Shown: piece by piece, positions 24,824-32,427 of the stretch
Numbering within the stretch: position 1 is the first letter of the stretch
Layout: each line of letters opens with the position of its first letter
From: JBHPCZ01 sp042573625
Lineage (GTDB): Bacteria > Desulfobacterota > Desulfobacteria > Desulfobacterales > UBA11574
Length of the DNA stretch: 33,182 nucleotides
Direction of reading: 5' to 3'
NCBI GenBank assembly: GCA_042573625.1
Contig: JBHPCZ010000031.1
Coordinates: 1 to 33,182 of the forward strand
Program-made: the position numbers and the translations under genes
The notes under the pieces: model-generated
Databases searched by the model: none
What the model was told of the DNA's origin: nothing
The model's input: the letters and a program-made list of their open reading frames with translations, nothing else

Positions 24824-25106
24824 GTGGGTTCTCCTTGGCTTCATGGGAAACGGATAAAATTCGTTCTTATCAAGTTTTTCACAATGACAAAGCGATAATT
24901 CGAATTACTAATTCAAATTGTATGCCAAGAAGTTTTTTTGTATCTCAGAAATGTCTGAAAAGCTTATTTTATAGGAGTTTAGAAGACTCTTTTAGTGAGG
25001 CAGGTGTGATGAATTATCGCAAATTGGATTGGGAAATACACAAGTTTTTGTGCATCGTGCACAATTTTCTATGCACGGACTTCAAGGTATGAATCTGCTG
25101 CTTTTA

Positions 25107-25140
25107 AGGGGATCTACGGGACGAGGGGATCTACGGGACG
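25107..25140. repeat. 17-bp tandem repeat (two units)
   Basis: The unit AGGGGATCTACGGGACG is present twice without spacing. The second unit runs into the solo RAYT-2 repeat, so the two share the GGGACG end. The arrangement echoes AGGGGACG...GGGGCCG at the left end of RAYT element 2. Confidence 0.85.
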
Positions 25141-25156
25141 TAGTTGACAAGCTTGA
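25135..25156. repeat. Solo copy of the RAYT-2 terminal repeat
   Basis: GGGACGTAGTTGAC followed by AAGCTTGA matches the element-2 repeats (17688-17710 and the complement of 18742-18764) except one base (C for G). It includes the REP GTAG signature. No transposase is attached, so it is a REP-like sequence mobilised or left behind by element 2 or a relative. Confidence 0.75.
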
Positions 25157-25423
25157 ATAATTAAAAACAGCGGGCTCAGGGTTTGATTAAAATACTACTC
25201 AGGCAAATCCGAACGTCAGAAAGAAGATGCGGTTGTATGTCTCGTGAGGATCGAGTTCCCCAACCGAATCGTATTTGTCGCCATGGCATTAGCCCGGATA
25301 TTTCATGAAAATTTTTCAGCAAACTAATTTTATATAATAATTTTAATAGGTTTTAGTGATCAATAGCGCCAACTTCCCTGCCACACTTTGTGCCCCGGAC
25401 TTTTTTCTTCTTAAGCTAAAATA

Positions 25424-25448
25424 TTTTCACCCTGTGGGCGTGTGAAAA
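25424..25448 (-). terminator. Possible terminator of prfC
   Basis: TTTTCAC and GTGAAAA form a 7-bp stem around an 11-nt loop that lies 20 bp after the prfC stop on the minus strand. The stem is AT-rich and only a short T-run follows, so the call is weak. Confidence 0.35.
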
Positions 25449-25467
25449 ATCCGGGTTAGGTGTGTTT

Positions 25468-27057
25468 TTAAGCATTGATTTCCCTGGTCTTGTAGAACTT
25501 TATCCCGAGCCATTCTTCCATGCAATAGCCGAGCTGCCATTCACTTGTCGTGAGATAGGCCCTCGATCCTTCGGCATCCATTGCAATGTTGGCGCTGTTT
25601 TGCTCCTCAAAATCCCGCATCTTTTTAGGGTCATCGCATTGGACCCACCGGGCAACATTATAATCAACCTGTTCGTAAACAGCATCAACGCCATATTCAG
25701 ACTTGAGGCGTTCCATGGTGATGTCAAACTGAAGCATTCCCACGGCACCCAGGATATAGTCTCTTGCGACAAGCGGCCTGAAAACCTGAACAACCCCTTC
25801 TTCTGCGAGCTGGGCCAGTCCTTTTTGAAGATGCTTGGTTTTCATGGGATTCTTGAGAATTACCTTTTTGAAAAATTCAGGCGCGAAATTGGGAATTCCG
25901 CAGAACTGCAGGGGTTCCTTTTCTGAAAACGTGTCCCCGATCTTTATGGTGCCATGGTTATGAATGCCGATGATGTCGCCGGGATAGGCTTCTGATATGT
26001 TTTCACGCTCATTTGCCATAAATATGGTGGCGTTTGAGAATATAACATCTTTTCCGATTCGGTGGTGAAGGGCCTTCATTCCTCTGGTAAATTTTCCAGA
26101 GCAGATCCTTATAAATGCGATTCGGTCCCTGTGGGCCGGATTCATATTGGCCTGGATCTTAAATGCAAAACCGGAGAAGGGCGCCTCGTAGGGGGAAACT
26201 TCCCGCGTAACAGCAGCCCTGGGACCCGGAGACGGCGCCATTTCCACAAATGCGTCCAGCATCTCCTTTACACCGAAATTATTGATTGCGCTCCCGAAAA
26301 AAACAGGTGTTTGATTGCCTTTTAAGTAATGGTCGAGTTCAAAAGGATTGGCAGCCCCTTCGATCAATTCAATGTCCTCTCTTAACTCATCTGCCTGGCT
26401 GCCGAGAATCTTGTCGAGTGTCGGATCGGAAAGGTCTTTTATCACAATGCTTGCCCTGCGCCGTGTTTCCTGGCCGGGCATAAAAAGGCAAAGCTCCTTT
26501 TTATAAAGATTGTAGACTCCTTTGAATCTTTTTCCCATGCCAACGGGCCATGACAGCGGTGTGCACTCGATCTGAAGTTTGTTTTCGATATCATCGAGAA
26601 TATCAAGGGGGGCCATGCCCTCCCGGTCCAGCTTGTTGATAAAGGTAATGATAGGCGTGTTGCGCATGCGGCAGACTTCCATCAGCTTCTCGGTCTGGGG
26701 CTCAACCCCTTTGGCGCTGTCGATGACCATCAGGGCGCTGTCGACCGCTGTCAGCACCCGGTAGGTATCCTCAGAAAAGTCCTGATGCCCGGGTGTATCC
26801 AGAAGATTGATTTCAAAGCCGTTGTAATTGAATTTCATCACCGATGTGGTGACGGATATGCCCCTTTCCTTTTCGATGGCCATCCAGTCGCTGGTGGCAT
26901 ATCTTTGGGCCTTGCGGGCCTTTACGGCCCCTGCCTGCTGAATGGCGCCGCCGTAAAGAAGCAGCTTTTCGGTTAATGTGGTCTTGCCCGCGTCCGGGTG
27001 GCTGATAATTCCAAACGTCCGGCGCCTGTCGATCTCTTTTTTGTTATTATTATTCAT
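25468..27057 (-). CDS. prfC: Peptide chain release factor 3 (GTPase)
   Basis: A 529-residue translational GTPase of normal RF3 length. The G1 motif SHPDAGKTT (residues 18-26) is followed by TEKLLLYGGAIQQAGAVKAR, the RF3/EF-G type switch region ATSDWMAIEKERGISVTTSVM, G3 DTPGHQDF and G4 INKLDREG. Domain II begins around GFAFKIQANMNPAHRDRIAFIRICSGKF, and the C-terminal domain contains VGMLQFDITMERLKSEYGV. RF3 helps RF1 and RF2 leave the ribosome after peptide release. It is a single gene with no operon partner, running toward the Rhs region. It starts with ATG at 27057 and has only a weak ribosome binding site. A 13-bp direct repeat (ATCCGGGTTAGGT) flanks it on both sides. Confidence 0.96.
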   Translation of the reverse strand: MNNNNKKEIDRRRTFGIISHPDAGKTTLTEKLLLYGGAIQQAGAVKARKAQRYATSDWMAIEKERGISVTTSVMKFNYNGFEINLLDTPGHQDFSEDTYRVLTAVDSALMVIDSAKGVEPQTEKLMEVCRMRNTPIITFINKLDREGMAPLDILDDIENKLQIECTPLSWPVGMGKRFKGVYNLYKKELCLFMPGQETRRRASIVIKDLSDPTLDKILGSQADELREDIELIEGAANPFELDHYLKGNQTPVFFGSAINNFGVKEMLDAFVEMAPSPGPRAAVTREVSPYEAPFSGFAFKIQANMNPAHRDRIAFIRICSGKFTRGMKALHHRIGKDVIFSNATIFMANERENISEAYPGDIIGIHNHGTIKIGDTFSEKEPLQFCGIPNFAPEFFKKVILKNPMKTKHLQKGLAQLAEEGVVQVFRPLVARDYILGAVGMLQFDITMERLKSEYGVDAVYEQVDYNVARWVQCDDPKKMRDFEEQNSANIAMDAEGSRAYLTTSEWQLGYCMEEWLGIKFYKTREINA

Positions 27058-27264
27058 TATCCGGGTTAGGTCTTTCTCTCTTTTTGCCCTATGTTGTCAA
27101 AGTTGATGATACCCTAAATGAGTGTAAACAAAACGTCTACGCAAGGTGAAGAATGTAACCATTGAAATTAGTATTACAACCTGAGCCGGTTTACATAATC
27201 GTCTATAAGTGGGACGCCCGGAAAAATATGCGGTTGAATCATCTCCAAAAGAGTTGATTGTTTT

Positions 27265-27313
27265 GAAGGATTCAAGGAGTCAAGGGTCCAAGGATTCGGG
27301 GGTTCAAGGCCCG
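27265..27313. repeat. Low-complexity AAGGATTC-type repeats (left flank)
   Basis: Short units such as GGATTCAAGG, AGTCAAGGG and GGGTTCAAGG follow each other. Similar units in the opposite orientation lie at 27551-27586 (CCCCTTGACCCCTTGAAGCC). Together they bracket the four-helix-bundle relic. Confidence 0.6.
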
Positions 27314-27402
27314 CCCTGTCGCGACGCGGTGATTACTTAAAGTATAGGCTAAACTTCATAATGATGATAGTTTATTGACAATATAGTAAGGTTAATCGGT
27401 CT

Positions 27403-27561
27403 GGGCCAGGGATTCGAGTGATCTGTTTAGATATTTACAGGATAACTGGAAAATTTCCAAAAGAAGAAATATACGGTCTGACATCTCAGACCAGAAGGGT
27501 CGCTGTGTCGATTCCTTCAAATGTTGATAAAGTCGTTAGAAAAAAACACTCGGCCCCTTGA
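27403..27561 (+). pseudogene. Relic of a four-helix-bundle protein (23S rRNA intervening-sequence type)
   Basis: In the frame starting at 27418, DNA encodes LDIYRITGKFPKEEIYGLT followed by SQTRRVAVSIPSNVDKV and stops at 27559-27561. This matches the conserved block of four-helix-bundle proteins (KFPKEE-x-GLTSQ-RRA-VSIPSN). The protein is only about 47 residues instead of about 120. The preceding VWARDSSDL lies in another frame, as if a frameshift had occurred, and the C-terminal half is missing. No ribosome binding site is seen. It is a decayed gene, possibly part of a small mobile cassette given the flanking repeats. Confidence 0.7.
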
Positions 27562-27586
27562 CCCCTTGAAGCCTCGAACCCTCTTC
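27551..27586. repeat. Low-complexity repeats (right flank, inverted orientation)
   Basis: GGCCCCTTGACCCCTTGAAG and CCTCGAACCCTCTT carry the reverse complement of the AAGGGGTC/GGTTC units found at 27265-27313. They overlap the end of the four-helix-bundle relic. Confidence 0.6.
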
Positions 27587-27723
27587 TCCAACCAAATTGT
27601 AGAAGAACCATGCGTTTTAATGTCTGCTAAAGGGTGAAAGTTCAGATATTCTATACGATAGCCTGTGCAATTATTGTGGTTCAGGCAGGTCGTCCATTCA
27701 GATTGCCATTTCGATGGAATGAT

Positions 27724-27751
27724 TTGACTTTTTGAGGGTATATGATAATTT
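27724..27751 (+). promoter_or_regulatory. Promoter candidate for the BamE-like lipoprotein gene
   Basis: TTGACT (27724-27729) and TAATTT (27746-27751) with a 16-bp spacer lie about 45 bp upstream of the ATG. An alternative -10, GATAAT, has a 14-bp spacer. Moderate match to the housekeeping consensus. Confidence 0.4.
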
Positions 27752-27796
27752 GTTAAAAATATTATTGAAACAAAAAGGTTAAATCGAGGAGGGGTT

Positions 27797-28195
27797 ATGA
27801 CGTTCACACATAAGGGTATCTATAGATTTTTTCTTTGGGGCATGCTGCTCGCACTGTTCGCAAGTTGCGCTACCGCACCACCACCTCGCCACTCGGAATT
27901 TACCAAAAACAATATTCTATCCCTCCACGCCGGAATGACGACCGGTGAGGTTGAGAACATTTTCGGCCAACCCGATTATACCTCGGTTCAAACATTTGGT
28001 GCAAAAACCGCCAAGACATGGAATGGACTTATTTACACGTACAATATGGGAAAGCACCTTGAAGGGAAATATGAAAGCACAGATAACACAAATACACTGG
28101 TGTTTTCTCTTTCCTTTTCTCCGCCTCGTTTAAATCATTGGAATATTAACCTTGCGTATGAAGACCCTGTGGTTGAAGAGGATAAAGAAAAGTAA
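27797..28195 (+). CDS. BamE/SmpA-like (OmlA family) lipoprotein
   Basis: A 132-residue protein with signal peptide FFLWGMLLALF and lipobox FASC (cysteine at residue 24). The mature part has LHAGMTTGEVENIFGQPDYTSVQTF, the signature loop-helix of the SmpA/OmlA fold (GM-x2-x-EV-x2-x-FG-P), and a following beta strand WNGLIYTYNMG. BamE-type proteins bind the outer-membrane assembly machine; many relatives have other envelope roles. The ribosome binding site GGAGGGG lies 3-9 nt upstream of ATG. It is followed 131 bp later by the PilZ-like gene. The family fold is likely, but the exact function is not. Confidence 0.7.
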   Translation: MTFTHKGIYRFFLWGMLLALFASCATAPPPRHSEFTKNNILSLHAGMTTGEVENIFGQPDYTSVQTFGAKTAKTWNGLIYTYNMGKHLEGKYESTDNTNTLVFSLSFSPPRLNHWNINLAYEDPVVEEDKEK

Positions 28196-28326
28196 AGGTC
28201 GGGGAGGAAAAAAGCTGGAAATCGCCATCCACTTCTATACAAACAACCCAAAATATCGAAAAGAAAAAACTCCTTATTCTGTATATGAAATGCATATAGA
28301 AAGCGAGTTTTGTGGAGTCCGTTAAA

Positions 28327-28686
28327 ATGCCGGAAAGACGAAAAGAAAAAAGACTGGCAATGGATCCAGTGGATCTTATTTCCGCTGAATTTAATGTTGG
28401 AGAGGGGTCTGAAAAAGAAAAAACATGGCATTTGAATGTTTTCAACTGTTCAAATTATGGGCTCGGGCTGTTGGTTCCCCAGATGGATGCCGAATTGCTG
28501 CGGATATTGAACCCGGAGGATCGGATCGAGAATATGAAACTTTACTCGGAATGGGGCTTGATCAGTGTAAATGCAACAGTAAGGCATAAAACGAAGATCG
28601 CACACGGGCGTTATAAAGACCACCATATCCTTGGGGTGGAATCTGATGAAATTATTGAAATTTGCAGACCGATGGAAAAAGATTGA
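28327..28686 (+). CDS. PilZ-like domain protein
   Basis: 119 residues from ATG at 28327, with GGAG (28313-28316) 10 nt upstream; a GTG at 28312 is an alternative start that overlaps this site. The sequence starts MPERRKEKRLAM, like the RxxxR c-di-GMP motif that opens PilZ domains. It continues with a strand pattern LNVFNCSNYGLGLLV (in PilZ domains D-x-S-x-x-G), then VNATVRHKTKIAHGRYKDHHILGVE. The Asp of the second motif is replaced by Asn-Cys, so c-di-GMP binding may be altered or lost. Likely a signalling or regulatory domain protein, though distant similarity leaves doubt. Confidence 0.6.
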   Translation: MPERRKEKRLAMDPVDLISAEFNVGEGSEKEKTWHLNVFNCSNYGLGLLVPQMDAELLRILNPEDRIENMKLYSEWGLISVNATVRHKTKIAHGRYKDHHILGVESDEIIEICRPMEKD

Positions 28687-28857
28687 AGCGAACGGCTGCA
28701 TCAAACAGAAAGCACCTCAAGCCGGAAAGAAAGCATTCCCAGAAATCATAACCATTTCAAACCGTTTCGCCACTCAACCCCTTACCCACCGTATGTCTGT
28801 TTGTCCATCACCTCATCATGATTTTTTCTTGAAACAATACCCCCTATGATATATCCG

Positions 28858-28884
28858 GCAGGGTCGTTTTGACCCTGCTTTTTT
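28858..28884 (+). terminator. Rho-independent terminator
   Basis: GCAGGGTC / GACCCTGC with a 5-nt loop GTTTT, followed by six Ts. It ends the plus-strand unit of the lipoprotein and PilZ-like genes, 170 bp after the latter. Confidence 0.85.
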
Positions 28885-28974
28885 GGGAGGGGGGGAAGCG
28901 CGAATATTGAGATTCAATGATTCTGGCGAATGTGACCCTACATGGCATGCTGCCTTTTGTTTGCTGCATCTTTT

Positions 28975-28998
28975 AAGAAAGCCGGCTTATTCTCCGGC
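28975..28998 (-). terminator. Terminator overlapping the stop of the 28987 gene
   Basis: On the minus strand, GCCGG and CCGGC enclose AGAATAAG, followed by TTTCTT. The stop codon TAA lies in the loop. The short GC-rich stem with T-rich end suggests a compact terminator. Confidence 0.55.
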
Positions 28999-29397
28999 AG
29001 ATGACTTAAATTCCAAAAAAATCTTCTGGTCTTTTCCATCTATTCCCGGCGTGCTGTCTTCCCAATCGTATATCCTGCAGGCATCCACCTGATCAGATGG
29101 AATAATACAGCCGATAAACGGCATAACCGGGTCTCCGGCGAACGATTTATAGTTTAGTATCATGGCTTCTGATCTGGGCACACCGTCAAATTCCAGCAAC
29201 TGAGTAAAAAAGATTGAGCAGTCTCCTTCAAAAAAATCTCTGCGGTTTTGTAGCGCCTGTATACGTGTTTTGAACATATCTGTTGCGATTTCAGCGCTTG
29301 CCGCCTCAACCATCAAATTGAATTCGCCGTGTCTTCTATTCGCATTCTGTTCTTCTTCCTGATTCGAAACATAACAAAAAATTCCAATAAATAGCAT
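28987..29397 (-). CDS. Hypothetical protein, possibly secreted or periplasmic
   Basis: 136 residues from the ATG at 29397, chosen because a strong AGGAGG lies 5 nt upstream; the frame extends further back without such a site. It starts MLFIGIFCYVSNQEEEQNANRRHGEF: the short hydrophobic start could be a weak signal or an internal segment. The rest includes AASAEIATDMFKTRIQALQNRRDFFEGDCSIFFTQLLEFDGVP and ILNYKSFAGDPVMPFIGCIIPSD. No motif is recognised. It is convergent with the preceding plus-strand unit and has its own terminator. A real gene by start signal and terminator; function unknown. Confidence 0.65.
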   Translation of the reverse strand: MLFIGIFCYVSNQEEEQNANRRHGEFNLMVEAASAEIATDMFKTRIQALQNRRDFFEGDCSIFFTQLLEFDGVPRSEAMILNYKSFAGDPVMPFIGCIIPSDQVDACRIYDWEDSTPGIDGKDQKIFLEFKSSAGE

Positions 29398-29950
29398 AAT
29401 ACCTCCTGTATTCTGTATATTTTCGGGCGGCACCAGATATACAAACATGGTGCAAAACAGCAAGCGCATTCACCGTTCCGATAAAATCGGGACTGTGGGG
29501 TACGCTTCAAAAAACCCGGACCATTGTCGGTAAAATCAGAAGCGATTTCATAATGTTTTCATCATATTATCAAATATACTAATACTGTCCGAATGTCAAA
29601 TATTGTGCTATCAGAAAATAAAGCCCGGCGTTTGCCTGATTATTTATCAGGGATTTGTCGAGTCAATCCGGAGCGGGAATTAAAGATAACGTTTGGAAAT
29701 CCTGATTTTTTTGTGTTAAAAATAGAGCGTCTAAAGGATTTCCGAGAACTTTGATTTCAACAGCAAATCTGGTTAAAGAAAGATTCAACGGCTTACCCTT
29801 TGACGCAACCGCCATTGATTATGGTGTTTGTGTATGATTAAAAGTGGATTACGGTACATCAATATCAGCTGTGGATTTCAAGACTGAAACTTTGGTATAA
29901 ATAAATTTTTCGGTTAAGGAACATTTTGCAATAAAGATTGTCTAAATTAA
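29398..29950. other. 553-bp intergenic region upstream of the sigma factor operon
   Basis: It holds the divergent start regions of the minus-strand hypothetical gene and the plus-strand sigma operon. Apart from the ECF-type promoter at 29918-29945, no structure was recognised; the sequence is AT-rich. Confidence 0.4.
29918..29945 (+). promoter_or_regulatory. ECF-sigma-type promoter at the sigma factor gene (autoregulation)
   Basis: GGAACA (29918-29923), 16 bp, then GTCTAA (29940-29945) match the usual ECF sigma (RpoE-like) -35 GGAAC and -10 TC-type boxes. The start site would fall at or next to the sigma gene ATG at 29951. Spacing and sequence suggest the sigma factor drives its own operon. 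Confidence 0.6.
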
Positions 29951-30559
29951 ATGAATGAAGAGATAAGAAAAACGACCGGTTCATCCAAAGAGGATGCAGC
30001 ACTGGTCAGGGCTGTGCAGAAAGGGGACAAGGCTGCATTTGACGGGCTGGTTCTCAAGCACAAAGATAAAATATTTAACCTGGTGTACTGGTTTTTAGGA
30101 GATTACCAGGAGGCGAATGACTGTGCCCAGGATACATTCATTAAAGTCTTTAAATCCATAAATAAATTCAGGTTCGAATCAGCATTTTCCACATGGCTCT
30201 ATCGAATCGCGATGAATACCTGCAAGAACAGACTCAAGTCTTCCGCGTTCAGGTGGAGAAGAAGGACAGTCCCCCTTGGAAACCCGGAAGGATCAGGGGA
30301 TACAAATCCTTGTTTTGAAATACGGGACAACGCGCCCTCTCCCGTGAATCAACTGGAGAAAAAAGAAAGAAGGTTGCTCATACAAAAAGCCATATATTCT
30401 CTGCCCGAAGCGCAAAAGAGGGTCGTTGTTCTGCGTGATATCCAGGGACTGCCCTATGAGGAGATTGCGGACATAACCGGGTTGAACCTCGGCACCGTCA
30501 AGTCAAGACTCTCCAGGGCCAGGCTGGCGCTCAGAAACAGATTAAAAGGAAGGATATAG
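29951..30559 (+). CDS. ECF-family RNA polymerase sigma factor (RpoE-like)
   Basis: A 202-residue ECF sigma factor. Region 2 runs from residue 20 (LVRAVQKGDKAAFDGLVLKHKDKIFNLVYWFLGDYQEANDCAQDTFIKVFKSINKFR, with STWLYRIAMNTC for -10 recognition). A linker follows, and region 4 starts at IQKAIYSLPEAQKRVVVLRDIQGLPYEEIADITGLNLGTVKSRLSRARLAL, the HTH that reads the -35 box. It redirects RNA polymerase to stress or envelope genes. No ribosome binding site is seen before the ATG, and the ECF-type promoter is so close that the mRNA may be leaderless. One bp after its stop lies the anti-sigma gene, so the pair is co-transcribed and coupled. Confidence 0.93.
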   Translation: MNEEIRKTTGSSKEDAALVRAVQKGDKAAFDGLVLKHKDKIFNLVYWFLGDYQEANDCAQDTFIKVFKSINKFRFESAFSTWLYRIAMNTCKNRLKSSAFRWRRRTVPLGNPEGSGDTNPCFEIRDNAPSPVNQLEKKERRLLIQKAIYSLPEAQKRVVVLRDIQGLPYEEIADITGLNLGTVKSRLSRARLALRNRLKGRI

Positions 30560-30560
30560 A

Positions 30561-31709
30561 ATGGAATGTGCCAGAATTAAAGGACACCTGTCCGAATATA
30601 TCGACGGCACGTTGGACGCGCAAACCAGGGTATCGGTTGAAGATCATGTCTCTACATGCAGTAATTGTAAAGCTGAACTCGCTTCCTTAAGTGCGCTGGT
30701 TGAAGAGCTGGGCGCCCTGGAGACAGTAAAGGCGCCTGCGGATTTCCTGGAAAAAATCCATGAAAAAATGGAACCGCGCACTAACTTTTACCGGATTTTG
30801 CGTAAATTATTTGTACCCTTCCACATCAAGATCCCGCTGGAGTTGGCTGCGGCCGCGACAATGGTCATTCTTGTTGTTTCTGTTTTAGATATTCAACAGG
30901 CGGGGAAACAGGTGACACAGATCCCCGACGTTGCAACTTTTGAGAGATTTGACAGGGAACCCGAAGCCTTCCATGAGGTACCGGCATTTAGGGAGAGCGT
31001 GAAAAGACCTGCACCTGTTTTTGACCCGACGATTGTCAGGCCATCCGGCTCTGAACCCGTTGTACTTGCCAGGAAAGGCCTGGCAAAATCTGTGCAGCCG
31101 GATTTCGAAAGGGAGCCTGAGCCGATGGCGCCGGCCATTGGAAAGGCAGTGTCCAAACCGCCGGTTTGGACAGGTCTATCGATTGAACTGGCCCTTTTAC
31201 TCAAAACTGATGTTTCCGGCAGAGGCGATGAGCGGGGAGCTGCTTTGGAAGCGATGCCGCCCGTTGAAAGCGACCTGGCGGCAGATGAAGAAGAGAAGAC
31301 CTATATTGCTTCTTTTAAGAAAAAGGCCATGAAACAACAGGCAGGAACAGTTTCAGGGATTAAAAGAGAAGACTTGAAAGAAGAAAGCCGGTCCCTTTTG
31401 CCGCAAACCCTGAGAGGAAGTGCATTGAAAGATGATTCGAAACCTTCCCTCGCTTATTCTTATAGAGAGGATTCTCTATCCAGGGTAAAACACGTCATAC
31501 AAAGCCTAGGCGGCAGAATACTATCCGTCAAAAATGAACTGCAGAAAGAAAGGCCGCAATCCCTCGATGCGGAAATCCCTTTCGAAAACTACGAATTGTT
31601 CTGTGAAAAATTAGGCCGTCTGGGAACGCTCAGCCCCTCCCCTCCCGAGCTACGGAATAAGGGTCAAGAAACGGTTCGGATTCAAATCAATTTGATATTC
31701 TCCGAGTAA
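30561..31709 (+). CDS. Zinc-finger anti-sigma factor with long periplasmic domain
   Basis: A 382-residue membrane anti-sigma factor. The N-terminal ZAS zinc finger has HX3CX2C in HVSTCSNC (residues 29-36), after MECARIKGHLSEYIDGTLD, and would hold the sigma factor inactive at the membrane. A single transmembrane helix lies at about residues 92-112 (LELAAAATMVILVVSVL). The long periplasmic part is Pro/Glu-rich and ends in a segment (SLSRVKHVIQSLGGRILSVKNEL ... QINLIFSE) like the beta-alpha fold of DUF4349-type sensor domains. The ribosome binding site AGGAAGGA is in the sigma gene end. Signals presumably trigger proteolysis and release the sigma factor. Clear family; signal unknown. Confidence 0.85.
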   Translation: MECARIKGHLSEYIDGTLDAQTRVSVEDHVSTCSNCKAELASLSALVEELGALETVKAPADFLEKIHEKMEPRTNFYRILRKLFVPFHIKIPLELAAAATMVILVVSVLDIQQAGKQVTQIPDVATFERFDREPEAFHEVPAFRESVKRPAPVFDPTIVRPSGSEPVVLARKGLAKSVQPDFEREPEPMAPAIGKAVSKPPVWTGLSIELALLLKTDVSGRGDERGAALEAMPPVESDLAADEEEKTYIASFKKKAMKQQAGTVSGIKREDLKEESRSLLPQTLRGSALKDDSKPSLAYSYREDSLSRVKHVIQSLGGRILSVKNELQKERPQSLDAEIPFENYELFCEKLGRLGTLSPSPPELRNKGQETVRIQINLIFSE

Positions 31710-31732
31710 ATTCCCTCTTCCGCATTTCTCAT

Positions 31733-31862
31733 GAAGAATTTATTTTGTTTTTGAAAACAACAACAAACTGCTTTGAAATAAAGATTATATAAAACTCGGG
31801 CGGCTTGGTTCAAAAAAAACTCTGTTTTGATGAACATCCTTATTTTTTAAAATAAATTCTTC
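31733..31862. repeat. 14-bp perfect inverted repeat enclosing 102 bp
   Basis: GAAGAATTTATTTT (31733-31746) and AAAATAAATTCTTC (31849-31862) are exact reverse complements. They lie just after the anti-sigma gene. AT-rich, so the match may be partly compositional. Confidence 0.6.
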
Positions 31863-31870
31863 ACCAAAGG

Positions 31871-31990
31871 CGAGGCTGAGCAACACAATGCCTTCGGCAT
31901 GACTCCTGCGGCGTCCACGTTATTCAAACCTCGAAGTAAATTACTACGTCTTCGGGCTGAAATGCTATGTTCTTGAGTCGCTCAGCCTCG
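31871..31990. repeat. 11-bp closing stem with internal hairpins, structured element
   Basis: CGAGGCTGAGC (31871-31881) pairs perfectly with GCTCAGCCTCG (31980-31990). Inside are ATGCC-TTC-GGCAT (31888-31900) and CGAAG...CTTCG (31932-31954). The nested layout looks like a multibranched RNA or a small non-autonomous element. No family recognised. Confidence 0.6.
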
Positions 31991-32100
31991 TGAGAAAATC
32001 GGGATGGAAGTGGTTTGGTTCATCCTGTTTAATGTACAATACGTTATAGTGATTGTCATAAATATGTTTCGATTGAGTCACGTGGGTTCACATTTAGCAA

Positions 32101-32296
32101 GCCGACGGATGATTTCGTTGAGGTCGGGAAGCTGTTTGAGGAAATTAGAGCGCGTTAAAGCGAACATCATCAAAGTGCCTCCATTGAGAGAACAAAATCA
32201 TATTGTAGCACTATATTCTTAAAACCATAGCCATGTTCGCTTTTACGCGCTTTTATTTGCGAGTTCTTGCCGATCTCAACGAAATTGTCCGTCGGC
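32101..32296. repeat. About 65-bp imperfect inverted repeat around a 65-nt centre
   Basis: Left arm 32101-32167 and right arm 32233-32296 are reverse complements over GCCGACGGA..ATTTCGTTGAG at one end and AGCGCGT-AAAGCGAACAT at the other, with a variable middle. Both arms can encode a similar peptide, PTD(D/N)FVE(V/I)GK, in their own orientation, so they may be duplicated pieces of a former gene. Confidence 0.7.
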
Positions 32297-32427
32297 GGTA
32301 GCGAAACGTTATTTTGACAACTGCTATAAGCCTTTAGATTAAAAATAGCTGAAAGTTGGATAGGTCGATATGCTGATCGATCCTTCATCGCTCCACGGTG
32401 GCCCAATATTTTGGGAACTTTTTTGTC

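Larger units (their letters stand above)
24824..25467. other. 644-bp intergenic region with solo REP and tandem repeat
   Basis: No supported gene; a plus-strand frame at 24805-25092 is probably spurious. It holds the 17-bp tandem repeat (25107-25140), the solo RAYT-2 repeat (25135-25156) and a possible terminator of prfC near 25424-25448. Confidence 0.4.
27058..27796. other. 739-bp intergenic region with relic gene and low-complexity repeats
   Basis: Contains AAGG/GTTC-type low-complexity repeats at 27265-27313 and, in opposite orientation, 27551-27586, flanking a broken four-helix-bundle gene. Toward the end lies a promoter candidate for the downstream lipoprotein. No intact gene is seen. 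Confidence 0.5.

Noticed and set aside
24805..25092. 95-residue plus-strand frame
   Set aside because: It overlaps the 5' end of the Cys-rich gene in antisense and has no start signal or domain.
31871..31990. Retron-like ncRNA because of complementary ends
   Set aside because: No reverse transcriptase gene is nearby, and the usual branching-G arrangement could not be identified.
32170..32406. 78-residue minus-strand frame in the inverted-repeat region
   Set aside because: It overlaps the right arm of the inverted repeat, lacks a convincing ribosome binding site and matches no domain; it may be a relic at most.
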